Source: a virus
IMG/VR virus record: IMGVR_UViG_3300033148_004586
Location: 1-47,148 of that record
Strand: one strand, 5' to 3'
DNA: 47,148 nucleotides
Shown: in pieces, positions 36,145-44,396 of the stretch
How positions within the stretch are numbered: the stretch's first letter is position 1
Layout: every line of letters starts with the position of its first letter
Translations under genes and position numbers: made by a program
Notes under the pieces: generated by a model
Told to the model about the DNA's origin: nothing
What the model saw: only the letters and a program-made list of their open reading frames with translations
The model's database searches: none

Positions 36145-36328
36145 CCAAGAAAGCAGGCTTAGATTATTTTTAGAAGAATATGAAAGATTGTGTAAAAAAT
36201 ATAGTTTATATATTGATGTAAGATATACTATTGTTGGTGAAAGAGTATATGAACGCATAAATGAGTCTGGGGAAGACTGTTTGCCAGAACACATGGCTTT
36301 CCTCAAAAAAGATGGAATAAATCCATGA
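36134..36328 (+). CDS. Hypothetical protein
   Basis: 64 residues: METDQESRLRLFLEEYERLC, KKYSLYIDVRYTIVGERVYE. Helix then beta hairpin. Overlaps NinG start (ATGA). Confidence 0.5.
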   Translation: METDQESRLRLFLEEYERLCKKYSLYIDVRYTIVGERVYERINESGEDCLPEHMAFLKKDGINP

Positions 36329-36735
36329 AAAAGCAAAAAACAAAAAGACAGCTTATTAAAATAGCAGATAAATGGTTTAGTTTACTTGTTCGGTTGACTG
36401 CTGCAACAGACGAGGGGTACTGTGTCTGTGTTACGTGTGGTAGTGTCAACTTTATGTCAAGTACTGACGCTGGCCATTGGATAAACAGAGATAAGTGGGG
36501 TACTCGTTTTGAACCCCACAACTGCCACCCTCAGTGTATTTCATGTAATCGTTTTAAATCTGGTAGAGGGGCAGAGTACTCCGAGTATATCATAAACACC
36601 TATGGTAAAAAAGAATTCGACAGATTACTTAAATTGTCTCGTGAAAAAACAACGCTTACCAGAGAAGAGTTGGAAAAAATAATTGAGCTATGTAAAAAGG
36701 GTGTAAAAGTATTGAGGAAAGAAAAGGGGCTATAA
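36325..36735 (+). CDS. ninG: NinG-like recombination protein
   Basis: 136 residues. KIADKWFSLLVRLTAATDEG, CVCVTCGSVNFMSSTDAGHW, TRFEPHNCHPQCISCNRFKS and GRGAEYSEYIINTYGKKEFD follow lambda NinG (Rap): CxxC…GHWInR…N…QCxxCN, an HNH-like zinc endonuclease core acting on recombination intermediates. The C-terminal helices (TREELEKIIELCKKG) are also typical. Confidence 0.85.
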   Translation: MKKQKTKRQLIKIADKWFSLLVRLTAATDEGYCVCVTCGSVNFMSSTDAGHWINRDKWGTRFEPHNCHPQCISCNRFKSGRGAEYSEYIINTYGKKEFDRLLKLSREKTTLTREELEKIIELCKKGVKVLRKEKGL

Positions 36736-36848
36736 TGGAACCTGAATTATTTTCAAAGATGATAACGGACATTTGTGTAACGGCTGGTTTTATAACTATG
36801 TGGGTTTGTGTAACAGTTTTTTTAATTTATTGGATAAAAAATGGTTGA
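36735..36848 (+). CDS. 37-residue membrane peptide
   Basis: MEPELFSKMITDICVTAGFI then TMWVCVTVFLIYWIKNG: one membrane helix. Coupled by TAATG to NinG. Confidence 0.5.
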   Translation: MEPELFSKMITDICVTAGFITMWVCVTVFLIYWIKNG

Positions 36849-37071
36849 CGGTAACGCGGGAAAAGGGGATGGTATCAGAGACGGTTTTAATAAAGCAGAA
36901 TTTGACAAAGGCTATAAGAGGGCATATTATTCTTGTACCAACAATGACTGCCCGATGAGATACAAATGCTTTCGTTTTTTGCGTACGCCTCTGTTTATAG
37001 GAAACCGTGAAAGGTTCATACCCCAAGGAAACAAGTGTGAGTGGTTTGTTCCAGATAGAAAGGAGATTTAA
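36841..37071 (+). CDS. NAGKGD-motif protein fused to Cys cluster
   Basis: 76 residues: MVDGNAGKGDGIRDGFNKAE then FDKGYKRAYYSC, CPMRYKCFRF and NKCEWF. The NAGKGD…FDKxY opening is a very common small phage protein; here it continues into a Cys-rich domain rather than ending. Function unknown. Confidence 0.6.
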   Translation: MVDGNAGKGDGIRDGFNKAEFDKGYKRAYYSCTNNDCPMRYKCFRFLRTPLFIGNRERFIPQGNKCEWFVPDRKEI

Positions 37072-37437
37072 ATGCAGGATTCTGGTAAAAAAAATGACCA
37101 AGAAAAAAATAGATTGGACCTTATACACCCTGCTGTAATTTTAGAATTAGGAAAAGTACTTACATATGGTGCAAATAAGTATGGGGAACGAAATTACCAA
37201 AAAGGGCTTGCCTACCATCGTGTATATGGTGCTGCCCTTCGTCATTTAGTTGCTTGGTGGAACGGCGAAAACAATGACCGCGAAAGTGGACTTTTACATC
37301 TTAGCCACTGTCTTTGTAACATTGCATTTCTTATAGAGTTTGAAAGCAATCGAGAAAAATATGCAAACTCTGATGATAAGCCTCAATCAAAAATACGAAA
37401 TTATTTAGGAGAAACTAATGCTGAAAAAACCAATTAA
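37072..37437 (+). CDS. dATP/dGTP diphosphohydrolase-like (MazG-type) protein
   Basis: 121 residues. RLDLIHPAVILELGKVLTYG, ANKYGERNYQKG, RVYGAALRHLVAWWNGENND and ESGLLHLSHCLCNIAFLIEF match the DUF5664 pattern (LDLIxPxxLxxxAxVxxYGAxKYxxxNW…ALRHxxAxxxGExxDxESGxxHLxHxxxN), related to nucleotide pyrophosphohydrolases. It may alter dNTP pools. No purine-modifying partner (PurZ) was seen, so a modified genome is not claimed. Confidence 0.75.
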   Translation: MQDSGKKNDQEKNRLDLIHPAVILELGKVLTYGANKYGERNYQKGLAYHRVYGAALRHLVAWWNGENNDRESGLLHLSHCLCNIAFLIEFESNREKYANSDDKPQSKIRNYLGETNAEKTN

Positions 37438-37831
37438 AGCATATCTCAGCCACTACGTGCGTGGTAAAGATGGGAACAAGGCTACTGAAGAAACAGTAGA
37501 AGCCAACTGTGCAAAGGCTATTGAGTGGTCTAAAAAATTGCGGGTGTATTTTGGAAGCAACCTTGACCTCTACGTCCCCGCAGCAATGGACCTTTTTCCT
37601 CGTATTGCATTAAGGAAAGGCTACTTAAATGTTGACCAGATTCTTGACATTGATTGTACAATTGTTTCTCAATGTGATATTTTATTGATAGCAAATTGGG
37701 GGGACTGTATTAGCGAAGGAATGAGGCGAGAACTTAACACAGCCAAACAGCTTGGAATTCCGTATAGGGTTTTTACAGATATTGAATATATTGATTTAAA
37801 AGCACTTGAGATATGGTTAGAGGGGCTGTAG
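37418..37831 (+). CDS. Nucleoside 2-deoxyribosyltransferase-like protein
   Basis: 137 residues: KKPIKAYLSHYVRGKDGNKA, TEETVEANCAKAIEWSKKLR, YVPAAMDLFPRIAL, DCTIVSQCDILLIANWGDCI and EGMRRELNTAKQLGIPYRVF. The order (early strand, VPA-like middle, CDxLL…SEGMxxE…A…GIP) is that of this Rossmann-like family. It would move deoxyribose between bases. Overlaps the nucleotide hydrolase gene, supporting a nucleotide-metabolism pair. Confidence 0.7.
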   Translation: MLKKPIKAYLSHYVRGKDGNKATEETVEANCAKAIEWSKKLRVYFGSNLDLYVPAAMDLFPRIALRKGYLNVDQILDIDCTIVSQCDILLIANWGDCISEGMRRELNTAKQLGIPYRVFTDIEYIDLKALEIWLEGL

Positions 37832-38337
37832 TGGAAACCTGTAAAGATTGTGTATATTTTAGATGTCTTGGTGCAGTAGGCTGGAACCCAAATCTCACAC
37901 CTCATCCTAAAAAGGGTTATAACGAGTTTACTTGTAACTACCGAAGTTCGAGTGGCTTAACAAAGGATAACTGGAAAATACCATGTGGGCATTTTAGGAG
38001 AAAACAAATGTCAGATAAAATAGAGATTGATGTTAGAGTTAATGGTGAGCCTGCCAAACTGTCAGATATTAGTGATGAAACTATCGCTAATCTCAAAAAA
38101 TCAGAAAAAGTAAAACAGGTTAAACACGGAGACTATGGTTTTCTTACCTCTGAGAAACAAGCCCCTCGTTTTTTCTTTGAAGTCAATGGGGCTGTCGGGT
38201 CCTATGATAAATACGGGGAGATGGTTGCACCTGACGCCAACAAAGTGGATAGGCTTGTTTATAATCCTTGCTATAAGTATCTTGTTACCGGCAATGTGTT
38301 TGAAGACATGAGAAACGGAAAATTTAAGGACATGTAA
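37831..38337 (+). CDS. Cys-cluster protein with NGE module
   Basis: 168 residues from GTG overlapping the previous stop (TAGTG). One CKDCVYFRC…CNYR…CGHF unit, then DVRVNGEPAKLSDISDETIA, which matches the C-terminal module at the end of the protein encoded at 31454-32110, then a separate C-terminal domain. It appears to be a reshuffled paralogue. Function unknown. Confidence 0.55.
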   Translation: METCKDCVYFRCLGAVGWNPNLTPHPKKGYNEFTCNYRSSSGLTKDNWKIPCGHFRRKQMSDKIEIDVRVNGEPAKLSDISDETIANLKKSEKVKQVKHGDYGFLTSEKQAPRFFFEVNGAVGSYDKYGEMVAPDANKVDRLVYNPCYKYLVTGNVFEDMRNGKFKDM

Positions 38338-38338
38338 T

Positions 38339-38533
38339 ATGCGAAGGCCAAGAATTAAGTGTGCTTTATGTGGAAAACGAAGAGTTGCCCCGCATGGAAT
38401 AGAATCAGTGAGGTGGCTTGCGGGGCACAAAATACACATGCACATTAAGTGGACAGTGGACCGCTGGATATGTGAAAAGTGCAACAACAAACTTGGACAA
38501 CTAATGTTTGCTGGTTTGTGGGAAAAGATATAA
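38339..38533 (+). CDS. Small zinc protein
   Basis: 64 residues: KCALCGKRRVAPHGIESVRW, AGHKIHMHIKWTVDRWICEK, CNNKLG. C-x2-C and C-x2-C with His between. The stop overlaps the next start (TAATG). Confidence 0.6.
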   Translation: MRRPRIKCALCGKRRVAPHGIESVRWLAGHKIHMHIKWTVDRWICEKCNNKLGQLMFAGLWEKI

Positions 38534-38727
38534 TGTGTATTCTACAAGTAATCTTAAAAGTTTTTGGGTTCATTGTTTTAAGTGTTGTCCTTCTTTTAGT
38601 TGAGATAGCAAAACCTCTTTTACAAGTAGTTCTGGGAATTTTTGGACTTGTTGTTTTAAGTCTTGTTTTTCTTTGTCTGATAGTTGCTCGATTTTGTTTG
38701 TTTATTTGGGATAAACTAACACATTAA
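38533..38727 (+). CDS. Membrane protein with internal repeat
   Basis: 64 residues: VILKVFGFIVLSVVLLLVEI then KPLL QVVLGIFGLVVLSLVFLCLI. Two near-repeats of ~24 residues (V-L…F-G…VLS-V…) make two similar transmembrane helices. Possibly holin-like, but context is early. Confidence 0.5.
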   Translation: MCILQVILKVFGFIVLSVVLLLVEIAKPLLQVVLGIFGLVVLSLVFLCLIVARFCLFIWDKLTH

Positions 38728-38759
38728 GTACTTTAATCTAATATATAAAAGGTTATAAC

Positions 38760-39461
38760 ATGGCAGGAAACAGAAAATTGATAATACCGGACTTACATGA
38801 GCCTTGTAGCCGTAAAGGTGCCTTAGAATTTTGTCGGGATGTTCGCAGGAAGTACAGAACCAACCGCACAATTTTCATAGGAGACATAACGGATTGGCAT
38901 AGTATTAGTTTCCACGCCCATCATCCAGAAATGCCTGGTCCCAAAGATGAGCATGAATTAGCTCACAAAGCTATCCAAAAATGGTATAAGGCTTTCCCTA
39001 AAGCTACTGTTATACTGGGGAATCACGATAGAAGAGTTATCCGATTAGCAGAAACTGTCAATATTCCTGCGAAGTTCTTACGAGATTACAAGGATATATG
39101 GAATACGCCGAATTGGGATTGGGTTGATGACCTTCTTGAAGATGATGTATATTACAATCACGGAGACGGCAGTACTTCTGGCCTATACCCCGCTTATACT
39201 CTTGTACGTAAAATGGGGTTGTCTTGTGTTGTTGGGCACTTTCACTCCGCAGCAGGTGTGAAATACTTGGTAAACCCCCTGCATCGTATGTTTGGCATGG
39301 ACACGGGTTGTTTGATTGACGACAAGGCTATGGCGTTCGCCTACGGTCTGCGTACAAAGATACGTTCAATGTTATCAGTGGGGATTATAATTGACGGGGT
39401 GCCTCAAGTAATTCCAATGCCAGTAGGCAAGGGGGAAAAATACCATGATTCAAGGTTTTGA
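38760..39461 (+). CDS. Calcineurin-like metallophosphoesterase
   Basis: 233 residues with all metal motifs: IIPDLHEP (D-x-H, residue ~10), FIGDITDWH (GD, ~40), ILGNHDRR (GNHD, ~87), YNHGD (~133) and VVGHFHS (GHxH, ~157). Likely a phosphodiesterase acting on nucleic acid or nucleotides; some phage relatives remove end modifications. Start ATG; upstream spacing is weak in Shine-Dalgarno. Confidence 0.85.
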   Translation: MAGNRKLIIPDLHEPCSRKGALEFCRDVRRKYRTNRTIFIGDITDWHSISFHAHHPEMPGPKDEHELAHKAIQKWYKAFPKATVILGNHDRRVIRLAETVNIPAKFLRDYKDIWNTPNWDWVDDLLEDDVYYNHGDGSTSGLYPAYTLVRKMGLSCVVGHFHSAAGVKYLVNPLHRMFGMDTGCLIDDKAMAFAYGLRTKIRSMLSVGIIIDGVPQVIPMPVGKGEKYHDSRF

Positions 39462-39472
39462 AGGAGAATGTA

Positions 39473-39652
39473 ATGTCCAAAATTAAGCAATATTTATTTA
39501 TTAAAATCTTTAAGAAAGTTTTTAAACTTAAAGAAAAAATGTTAAACATTTTTTATCCACCATCTTGTTGTGTAAAAGCTGGACGAAGTTTTAAAACAAA
39601 ACCTGAATACAGAGCCTGTTCTGAGTTTTATCCCAAGTTTTGTCCTAAATAA
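39473..39652 (+). CDS. Cys-rich basic small protein
   Basis: 59 residues from ATG after AAGGAGAATGTA: MSKIKQYLFIKIFKKVFKLK then CCVKAGRSFKTKPEYRACSE, FYPKFCPK. Same Cys style as other small proteins here. Confidence 0.5.
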   Translation: MSKIKQYLFIKIFKKVFKLKEKMLNIFYPPSCCVKAGRSFKTKPEYRACSEFYPKFCPK

Positions 39653-39667
39653 AATTAGGAGAATAAA

Positions 39668-39820
39668 ATGTTTTGGTATATAGCGGCTTCTTTATACGCA
39701 ATTTTAGGGGTAATGTGGGGAATTTGTGGTTTTATAACAGAAACAGAGTGTATAGTTGAAATGAATACCACATTTTGTATTGCCTTACTGTGTGGAATTA
39801 TTGCGAAGTTAGGAGAATAA
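39668..39820 (+). CDS. Small membrane peptide
   Basis: 50 residues, MFWYIAASLYAILGVMWGIC then FCIALLCGIIAKLGE: two membrane helices. AGGAGAATAAA before ATG; its end codes for the next ribosome binding site. Confidence 0.5.
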   Translation: MFWYIAASLYAILGVMWGICGFITETECIVEMNTTFCIALLCGIIAKLGE

Positions 39821-39821
39821 A

Positions 39822-40001
39822 ATGTCAATACAAACACCTGTACATAAAGACAGCGGTAAGTGGTACTTTTGGGAAGAAACCTGGGCAGAACGCCAAGGCC
39901 CGTTTGATACTGAGAAAGAGGCTATGAACGCCTGTAATAAATATTGTAAAGAGTGTCTTGGTCTAAGCTTGCCGGACAGTCATGTGATTAAGGGAGAATG
40001 A
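39822..40001 (+). CDS. Hypothetical protein
   Basis: 59 residues: MSIQTPVHKDSGKWYFWEET, WAERQGPFDTEKEAMNACNK. The WYFWDETWxxxxGPFxTxxEA pattern is a small conserved phage protein. AGGAGAATAAA precedes it. Confidence 0.6.
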   Translation: MSIQTPVHKDSGKWYFWEETWAERQGPFDTEKEAMNACNKYCKECLGLSLPDSHVIKGE

Positions 40002-40002
40002 T

Positions 40003-40158
40003 ATGATATGCCTTATGATATATATCTTGAGTATAATAATGAGTATTGGAATACTTTGTCTTGTTGGAATCGGAACCGAATTAGAGCAAATGAATCGCAC
40101 TCTGCGGGGTATTCACAACCGTCTTGATGAGATATGCTCAAACGGAATACCTAAATAA
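40003..40158 (+). CDS. Membrane-anchored small protein
   Basis: 51 residues: MICLMIYILSIIMSIGILCL then a helical TELEQMNRTLRGIHNRLDEI. An N-terminal membrane helix plus coiled coil. AAGGGAGAATGAT provides the ribosome site. Confidence 0.5.
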   Translation: MICLMIYILSIIMSIGILCLVGIGTELEQMNRTLRGIHNRLDEICSNGIPK

Positions 40159-40184
40159 AAAAGACTCAGACCAAGGCAAGGATA

Positions 40185-40373
40185 ATGGCTAAAATGAATA
40201 AAACTCGTGCTAAGATTAAAAAGATTGTGTCTAATAATGAGCCATTTTGTACCGTACCTAATAAGCTTATGAAAGCTGCCTTTAGTCTGTGGCAAGATGT
40301 CTTAGATGAGTGCGAGAATGAGAGTAACAACCATCCCCCCAAGGGTAATGACCAAGCCGCCGACAAAAGATAA
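40185..40373 (+). CDS. Small basic protein, last rightward gene
   Basis: 62 residues: MAKMNKTRAKIKKIVSNNEP, LMKAAFSLWQDVLDECENES. AAGGATA precedes ATG. Its 3' end overlaps the converging holin-like gene by 72 bp. No terminator is visible between the two blocks. Confidence 0.45.
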   Translation: MAKMNKTRAKIKKIVSNNEPFCTVPNKLMKAAFSLWQDVLDECENESNNHPPKGNDQAADKR

Positions 40374-40520
40374 CAGAATATAAGTTGCTCTCCGATGGTG
40401 TAACAAGTGGTTCGATAACATTGTCTTAACCCAGCCCATGTCTGTTTTTAGTTCTGTTAGGTTTGTGCTCAAACCCATTAGAATTTCGCGGTCTTTATCT
40501 TGCACGTCTTCCCCTCCCAC
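40302..40520 (-). CDS. Holin-like / XhlA-type protein
   Basis: 72 residues: an N-terminal amphipathic stretch (MGGEDVQDKDREILMGLSTN LTELKTDMGWVKTMLSN) and one C-terminal transmembrane helix (RATYILLSFVGGLVITLGGM…). This coiled-coil-plus-helix layout is that of hemolysin XhlA/holin accessory proteins used at lysis. Last gene of the leftward block, where lysis genes are expected. No endolysin was recognised nearby. Confidence 0.65.
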   Translation of the reverse strand: MGGEDVQDKDREILMGLSTNLTELKTDMGWVKTMLSNHLLHHRRATYILLSFVGGLVITLGGMVVTLILALI

Positions 40521-43500
40521 GTCCCCTCTTTCTACGCCTTAACACGGGGCGTTTGGTAGTTGGCTTTTCCCGCTCTTGAAGCATATATTTAGACCAGACT
40601 AATCTACGATAGTCTGTATCTTCTTTATTGAAAAGGTCTAAAGCCCCCTCCATTGAACGAATAGGCTGATTGAGGGGTAAGCCAAAACCCCTGCCCGTGG
40701 CCCTTAGTCCTGCTTTAATCTTAGAACGCCACCCTTTATACTCTTTTATATCCGCAATATCATCATACACCTGCAAAGGTAAGGTTTCTCGTCCACCGTA
40801 TCCTTGGATAATGTTGTTTATTAAACTTCCGAAAAAATATAAGGGCATTATGAAATAACCTGCTTGGTCTGTAAGGATTTCTTTTTTATCTGGAAGTCTC
40901 CCTCTACTAACAAGGCCCATTATAAACGCAGGAATAATGTGTCCTACCATAACTCGCCAAGCCAATTCAAGATTATTTATTCTGCCTTTTCTTTTAGCTT
41001 GGATAACATCATAAGCCCAGAAATTATATTGCTGGTTTATCTGATTCTGAAAAGCTGTAAACATTTTTGCAAAAGTGCCCCCCCTAAAAATATCCGGTAA
41101 ATCCTCTAAGCCCCCCATTGGTTGAGTAGTGGTAATAATACTGTCAGCATATTGAGCAGCATCTACTGGGGTCATCCCCCTTTGTTGCCCCGCTTGGTAA
41201 GCCCCTTGCCACACGGCAGTTACAGTAGTTTTATCCATAGCCCTAATAAAAGCAAAAGCGTTTTCTCGACTTAGTTTTTTTCCTAAAACTTTCTTGGGGG
41301 ATTTTAACATTGCCAGTTCTTTTAACTCACGTTCCATAAATCGGGCTTTTAATATATTGCTTTTCTCGAAAGCTTCTTTAGAGTATTTATTATAATTCGT
41401 AGAAAGCTTATGTGCGTGTGTAAGAGAATTTACTAAAACGAGGGGGTCTTTTGCAGAGGCTAACCAAAAAGATATAGGTTGACGCATAGTTGTTACCAAG
41501 TTAAACCCCAAAGCATACGTAACATAATTACGTCTCATTCCGCTCATAAATTTATTGAACCAGTTACTTATTTCTTCTGTCTGTTCAGTCGCCGCGTCAT
41601 TAACCCATTTTTTTAATATATTATTATAGGACACCCCAGTTGTGTTGTTCATTCTTGAAGATAGTTTAGGGTCATTTATCAGTTGTAAAACATCTTTGGC
41701 ATTTAATTCTACTGCATTATAATGTCTCCGCTTTAGTTCGTGGTCCACAAATGCAGATAAAGCGTCTCTCAATCTCAAAGGAGCGTTACTTCGTGTTCGT
41801 TCTTTAGTCATTCCTCTTGGAGGCTTCCGGCTAATTTTTTTCCTACGTGTAATGGTCTCCTCTTCCAAGTCCTGTTGAAAGTTTATAAAGTCTTTTTCTA
41901 CATCTATGTGAACATAATTATCTAATTGTTCTAATTCCTGACCAGTGGACTGTTTATACACATTTGCGGTTTCATTATAGCCCTCAGAATACTTATCCAA
42001 TAACCATTGAGCAACAGTAAGCTCTTCTTCGGTCATAGAGTTTACAAGATTGTCGATATTTTTTTGAGACAAGGTATTCTGTAAATGTCTAAGGTTGTTT
42101 GGGTTTAGTGTATTAAGGTATACTTGTATTTTTTGTAAAGGGCTTATCTTAAAGGTCTTCCCACCTTCAGCAATTTTACCAGTAGCCTTGAATAACTTAG
42201 TGAGATTTATATCATTTTCTACAAAAAAACTAAGAATCTCTGGTTGCAAATTATTGCGGTCAATATGACTTTGAACAAGAGCGTTTTTGAGAGGCTTGTA
42301 AATTGTATTTATTAGTGGACCCTCATTTCCACCATCCATGTCTTTGAGAACCTGATAAATCCGAGCCATAGAATAATGGTAGGTTTTTAAACCTTTGAAA
42401 GTTTTATTATAAACATCCTTAAAGAAACCCTGACTTAAACGAGGCGTAGGGTTTTCCTTTTTCAAATGAACACTGAGAGCGTCAACAAGAGACCGAGCTT
42501 TCTTTTTATTCAAACCCCTTTTACTGGTATCATTTATATCCGTGTATAGTTGATAAGCATCGTCATAGGTTATTTCCGCAGCAAGAGCTAACTGTTCTAC
42601 TTCTGGGATATTATAAATGCCTGGGTCATAACCTAAAGTACCCTCTGCGGTTTCAATATAAGTAGGTACATCTGAGGGAGGCTCTTTATAATAAGACTCT
42701 TCTGGTAAGACTGCCGGTTTCTTTCCGTCCTTAGTCATTTTAACTATTTCTATAGTGCCCCGCTCTTTTGCTGGCAGCATTCGTTCTGCTCCCTGTTTAT
42801 ATAAATGGGCTTCTTCTTCTGTTTCAAATCTGCTCTCAAAAATAACGTTTCCCTCTTTGTCGGTTTGCTTTATAAGATACCGGCCTTTTGGTTGTTCAAG
42901 CTTATATGTCCACTCCCCCCTTTTTAGCTCCTCTTCTTTTCTTCTTTCTTCTGCCTCATAAGCTTCTTCTGCCGTACCGGTTTCATCATAAGTTCTTGGC
43001 TTTCTAAGAGACTCCCCAGGTTCTCTTATTTCATACTCAATTTTGTTATATCTGTCATCTGGTGTAACTTTTTCTTTTACAGCATCATAAGCAGTTAAAG
43101 CAGAATCATACTTTCCTTCTTGACTAATAACTTTTCCCGTGTCAGTGTTTACTTTAACCACAGTAAACTCAGGCAAAGCTTGCCCTTTGCTAAGCAGAAA
43201 ATTAGTGCCTCTTGTTATTGTTCCTGGGACAGAAAAGGCAATAAACTCTGCTGGCAGATTTTCTATATCCTGAGCTAAACCCGCTTTTAACCTATCTCCT
43301 ATCTTTGAGTTTTTTCCCGCACCGTAATCTTCTATATTGAGAATTGCACGAGAAATCCAACCAATGTCCTCTTCCCCAATCTCAGCAAGAACACCGTGAA
43401 ACCCACCTTTACGATACAGCTTTTTCAGAAAATCACCGGCATTTTTATTTGGAAATTTTCTTAACCAAGTATGTTGCAATGCTCCAGTAAATTTTCCAAT

Positions 43501-44379
43501 AAAAGGTAATCTACCTACAATATGCTTATTAATGACGGGACCAAGGTATTCACCAGCCTGCTCAGAAGCAATCTCTATATAATGGTCTAAAGCTCCTTTC
43601 CATATTGAAGTCCAGACCTTTTCATCCGGCTTTGTAATATGTATGTTACCAAGTTCGTCAAAAGAAACACCTTTAGGTAAGCGTCTTTTTAGTATTGACT
43701 CTGCTCCACGGTGGGGCATAGCTAAAGCTCTTGCACCAGTACTTGCAGCAAACTTAGATAGCCCAACAACCGCTTTTTCTAATCCTTTTTTAGCTGCCCT
43801 GTTTAACAGTTTTTCACCAAATTCCTGTGCCGTCTTAGAACCAAGTTTTGCGACACCGCCCGTTGCTAAGAACTCTACTGCAAATCCTGGCATAGCGCTG
43901 GTAATCTGACCAACACGGCCCATCACAGTATATCCTCTGCGTTCTTTTTCAGCCAAATCTTCAAAGTAATCTGTAAGCAACTTTGTATCAGCAGCACGTA
44001 AAGACTCTGGTGTAATTTCTGGAACTTGAGCGTACCCAGGAAAAAACCCGCCTCTGGCTACTTGTGCACCGGTCATCACACGTTCCGCAGCAAGGTCGTA
44101 TCTATCTTCCTGCAATCTCATCCCCGCTGTTATAAGAGCACCGGTTTCAGCAGCAGCCATAGGACTGAAGGGTATTTTAGTAAGGGGGTCCTCGATGAAC
44201 GCCTCAGCAAAACCTATTTTTTCCAACTGTTCAGGTGTAGTTTCTACTATGTCAGCGAACATACCAGCAGATAATGTCCTCTGTGTTTCAAGACTCTCTA
44301 AATATTCTGGAGTAGCCCCTACAATATCAGAAAACATGCCCTTTGGCTTATCTTCAACTAAGTCGTCAAACATTGCCAT
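40495..44379 (-). CDS. Large internal virion / DNA-ejection protein
   Basis: 1294 residues, intact, the longest gene. The N-terminus has two copies of an MFxDIVxxTPExLE motif. A membrane-active-looking region follows (about 145-185). A long charged helical middle precedes a C-terminal half with MRRNYVTYALGFNLVTTMRQ, FIRAMDKTTVTAVWQGAYQA, FAKMFTAFQNQINQQYNFWA. These features recur in the giant internal proteins of podophages that form the ejection channel. The end is highly basic (RRRKRGRGRGRRAR). Overlaps the holin start. Confidence 0.75.
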   Translation of the reverse strand: MAMFDDLVEDKPKGMFSDIVGATPEYLESLETQRTLSAGMFADIVETTPEQLEKIGFAEAFIEDPLTKIPFSPMAAAETGALITAGMRLQEDRYDLAAERVMTGAQVARGGFFPGYAQVPEITPESLRAADTKLLTDYFEDLAEKERRGYTVMGRVGQITSAMPGFAVEFLATGGVAKLGSKTAQEFGEKLLNRAAKKGLEKAVVGLSKFAASTGARALAMPHRGAESILKRRLPKGVSFDELGNIHITKPDEKVWTSIWKGALDHYIEIASEQAGEYLGPVINKHIVGRLPFIGKFTGALQHTWLRKFPNKNAGDFLKKLYRKGGFHGVLAEIGEEDIGWISRAILNIEDYGAGKNSKIGDRLKAGLAQDIENLPAEFIAFSVPGTITRGTNFLLSKGQALPEFTVVKVNTDTGKVISQEGKYDSALTAYDAVKEKVTPDDRYNKIEYEIREPGESLRKPRTYDETGTAEEAYEAEERRKEEELKRGEWTYKLEQPKGRYLIKQTDKEGNVIFESRFETEEEAHLYKQGAERMLPAKERGTIEIVKMTKDGKKPAVLPEESYYKEPPSDVPTYIETAEGTLGYDPGIYNIPEVEQLALAAEITYDDAYQLYTDINDTSKRGLNKKKARSLVDALSVHLKKENPTPRLSQGFFKDVYNKTFKGLKTYHYSMARIYQVLKDMDGGNEGPLINTIYKPLKNALVQSHIDRNNLQPEILSFFVENDINLTKLFKATGKIAEGGKTFKISPLQKIQVYLNTLNPNNLRHLQNTLSQKNIDNLVNSMTEEELTVAQWLLDKYSEGYNETANVYKQSTGQELEQLDNYVHIDVEKDFINFQQDLEEETITRRKKISRKPPRGMTKERTRSNAPLRLRDALSAFVDHELKRRHYNAVELNAKDVLQLINDPKLSSRMNNTTGVSYNNILKKWVNDAATEQTEEISNWFNKFMSGMRRNYVTYALGFNLVTTMRQPISFWLASAKDPLVLVNSLTHAHKLSTNYNKYSKEAFEKSNILKARFMERELKELAMLKSPKKVLGKKLSRENAFAFIRAMDKTTVTAVWQGAYQAGQQRGMTPVDAAQYADSIITTTQPMGGLEDLPDIFRGGTFAKMFTAFQNQINQQYNFWAYDVIQAKRKGRINNLELAWRVMVGHIIPAFIMGLVSRGRLPDKKEILTDQAGYFIMPLYFFGSLINNIIQGYGGRETLPLQVYDDIADIKEYKGWRSKIKAGLRATGRGFGLPLNQPIRSMEGALDLFNKEDTDYRRLVWSKYMLQEREKPTTKRPVLRRRKRGRGRGRRAR

Positions 44380-44396
44380 TTATATTTCCTTTATAT

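Noticed and set aside
37072-37437. Evidence for a 2-aminoadenine (Z) genome
   Set aside because: The hydrolase family alone is widespread; no PurZ or DatZ was recognised.
40166-40366. Minus-strand frames opposite the last rightward gene
   Set aside because: They are antisense shadows without ribosome sites.
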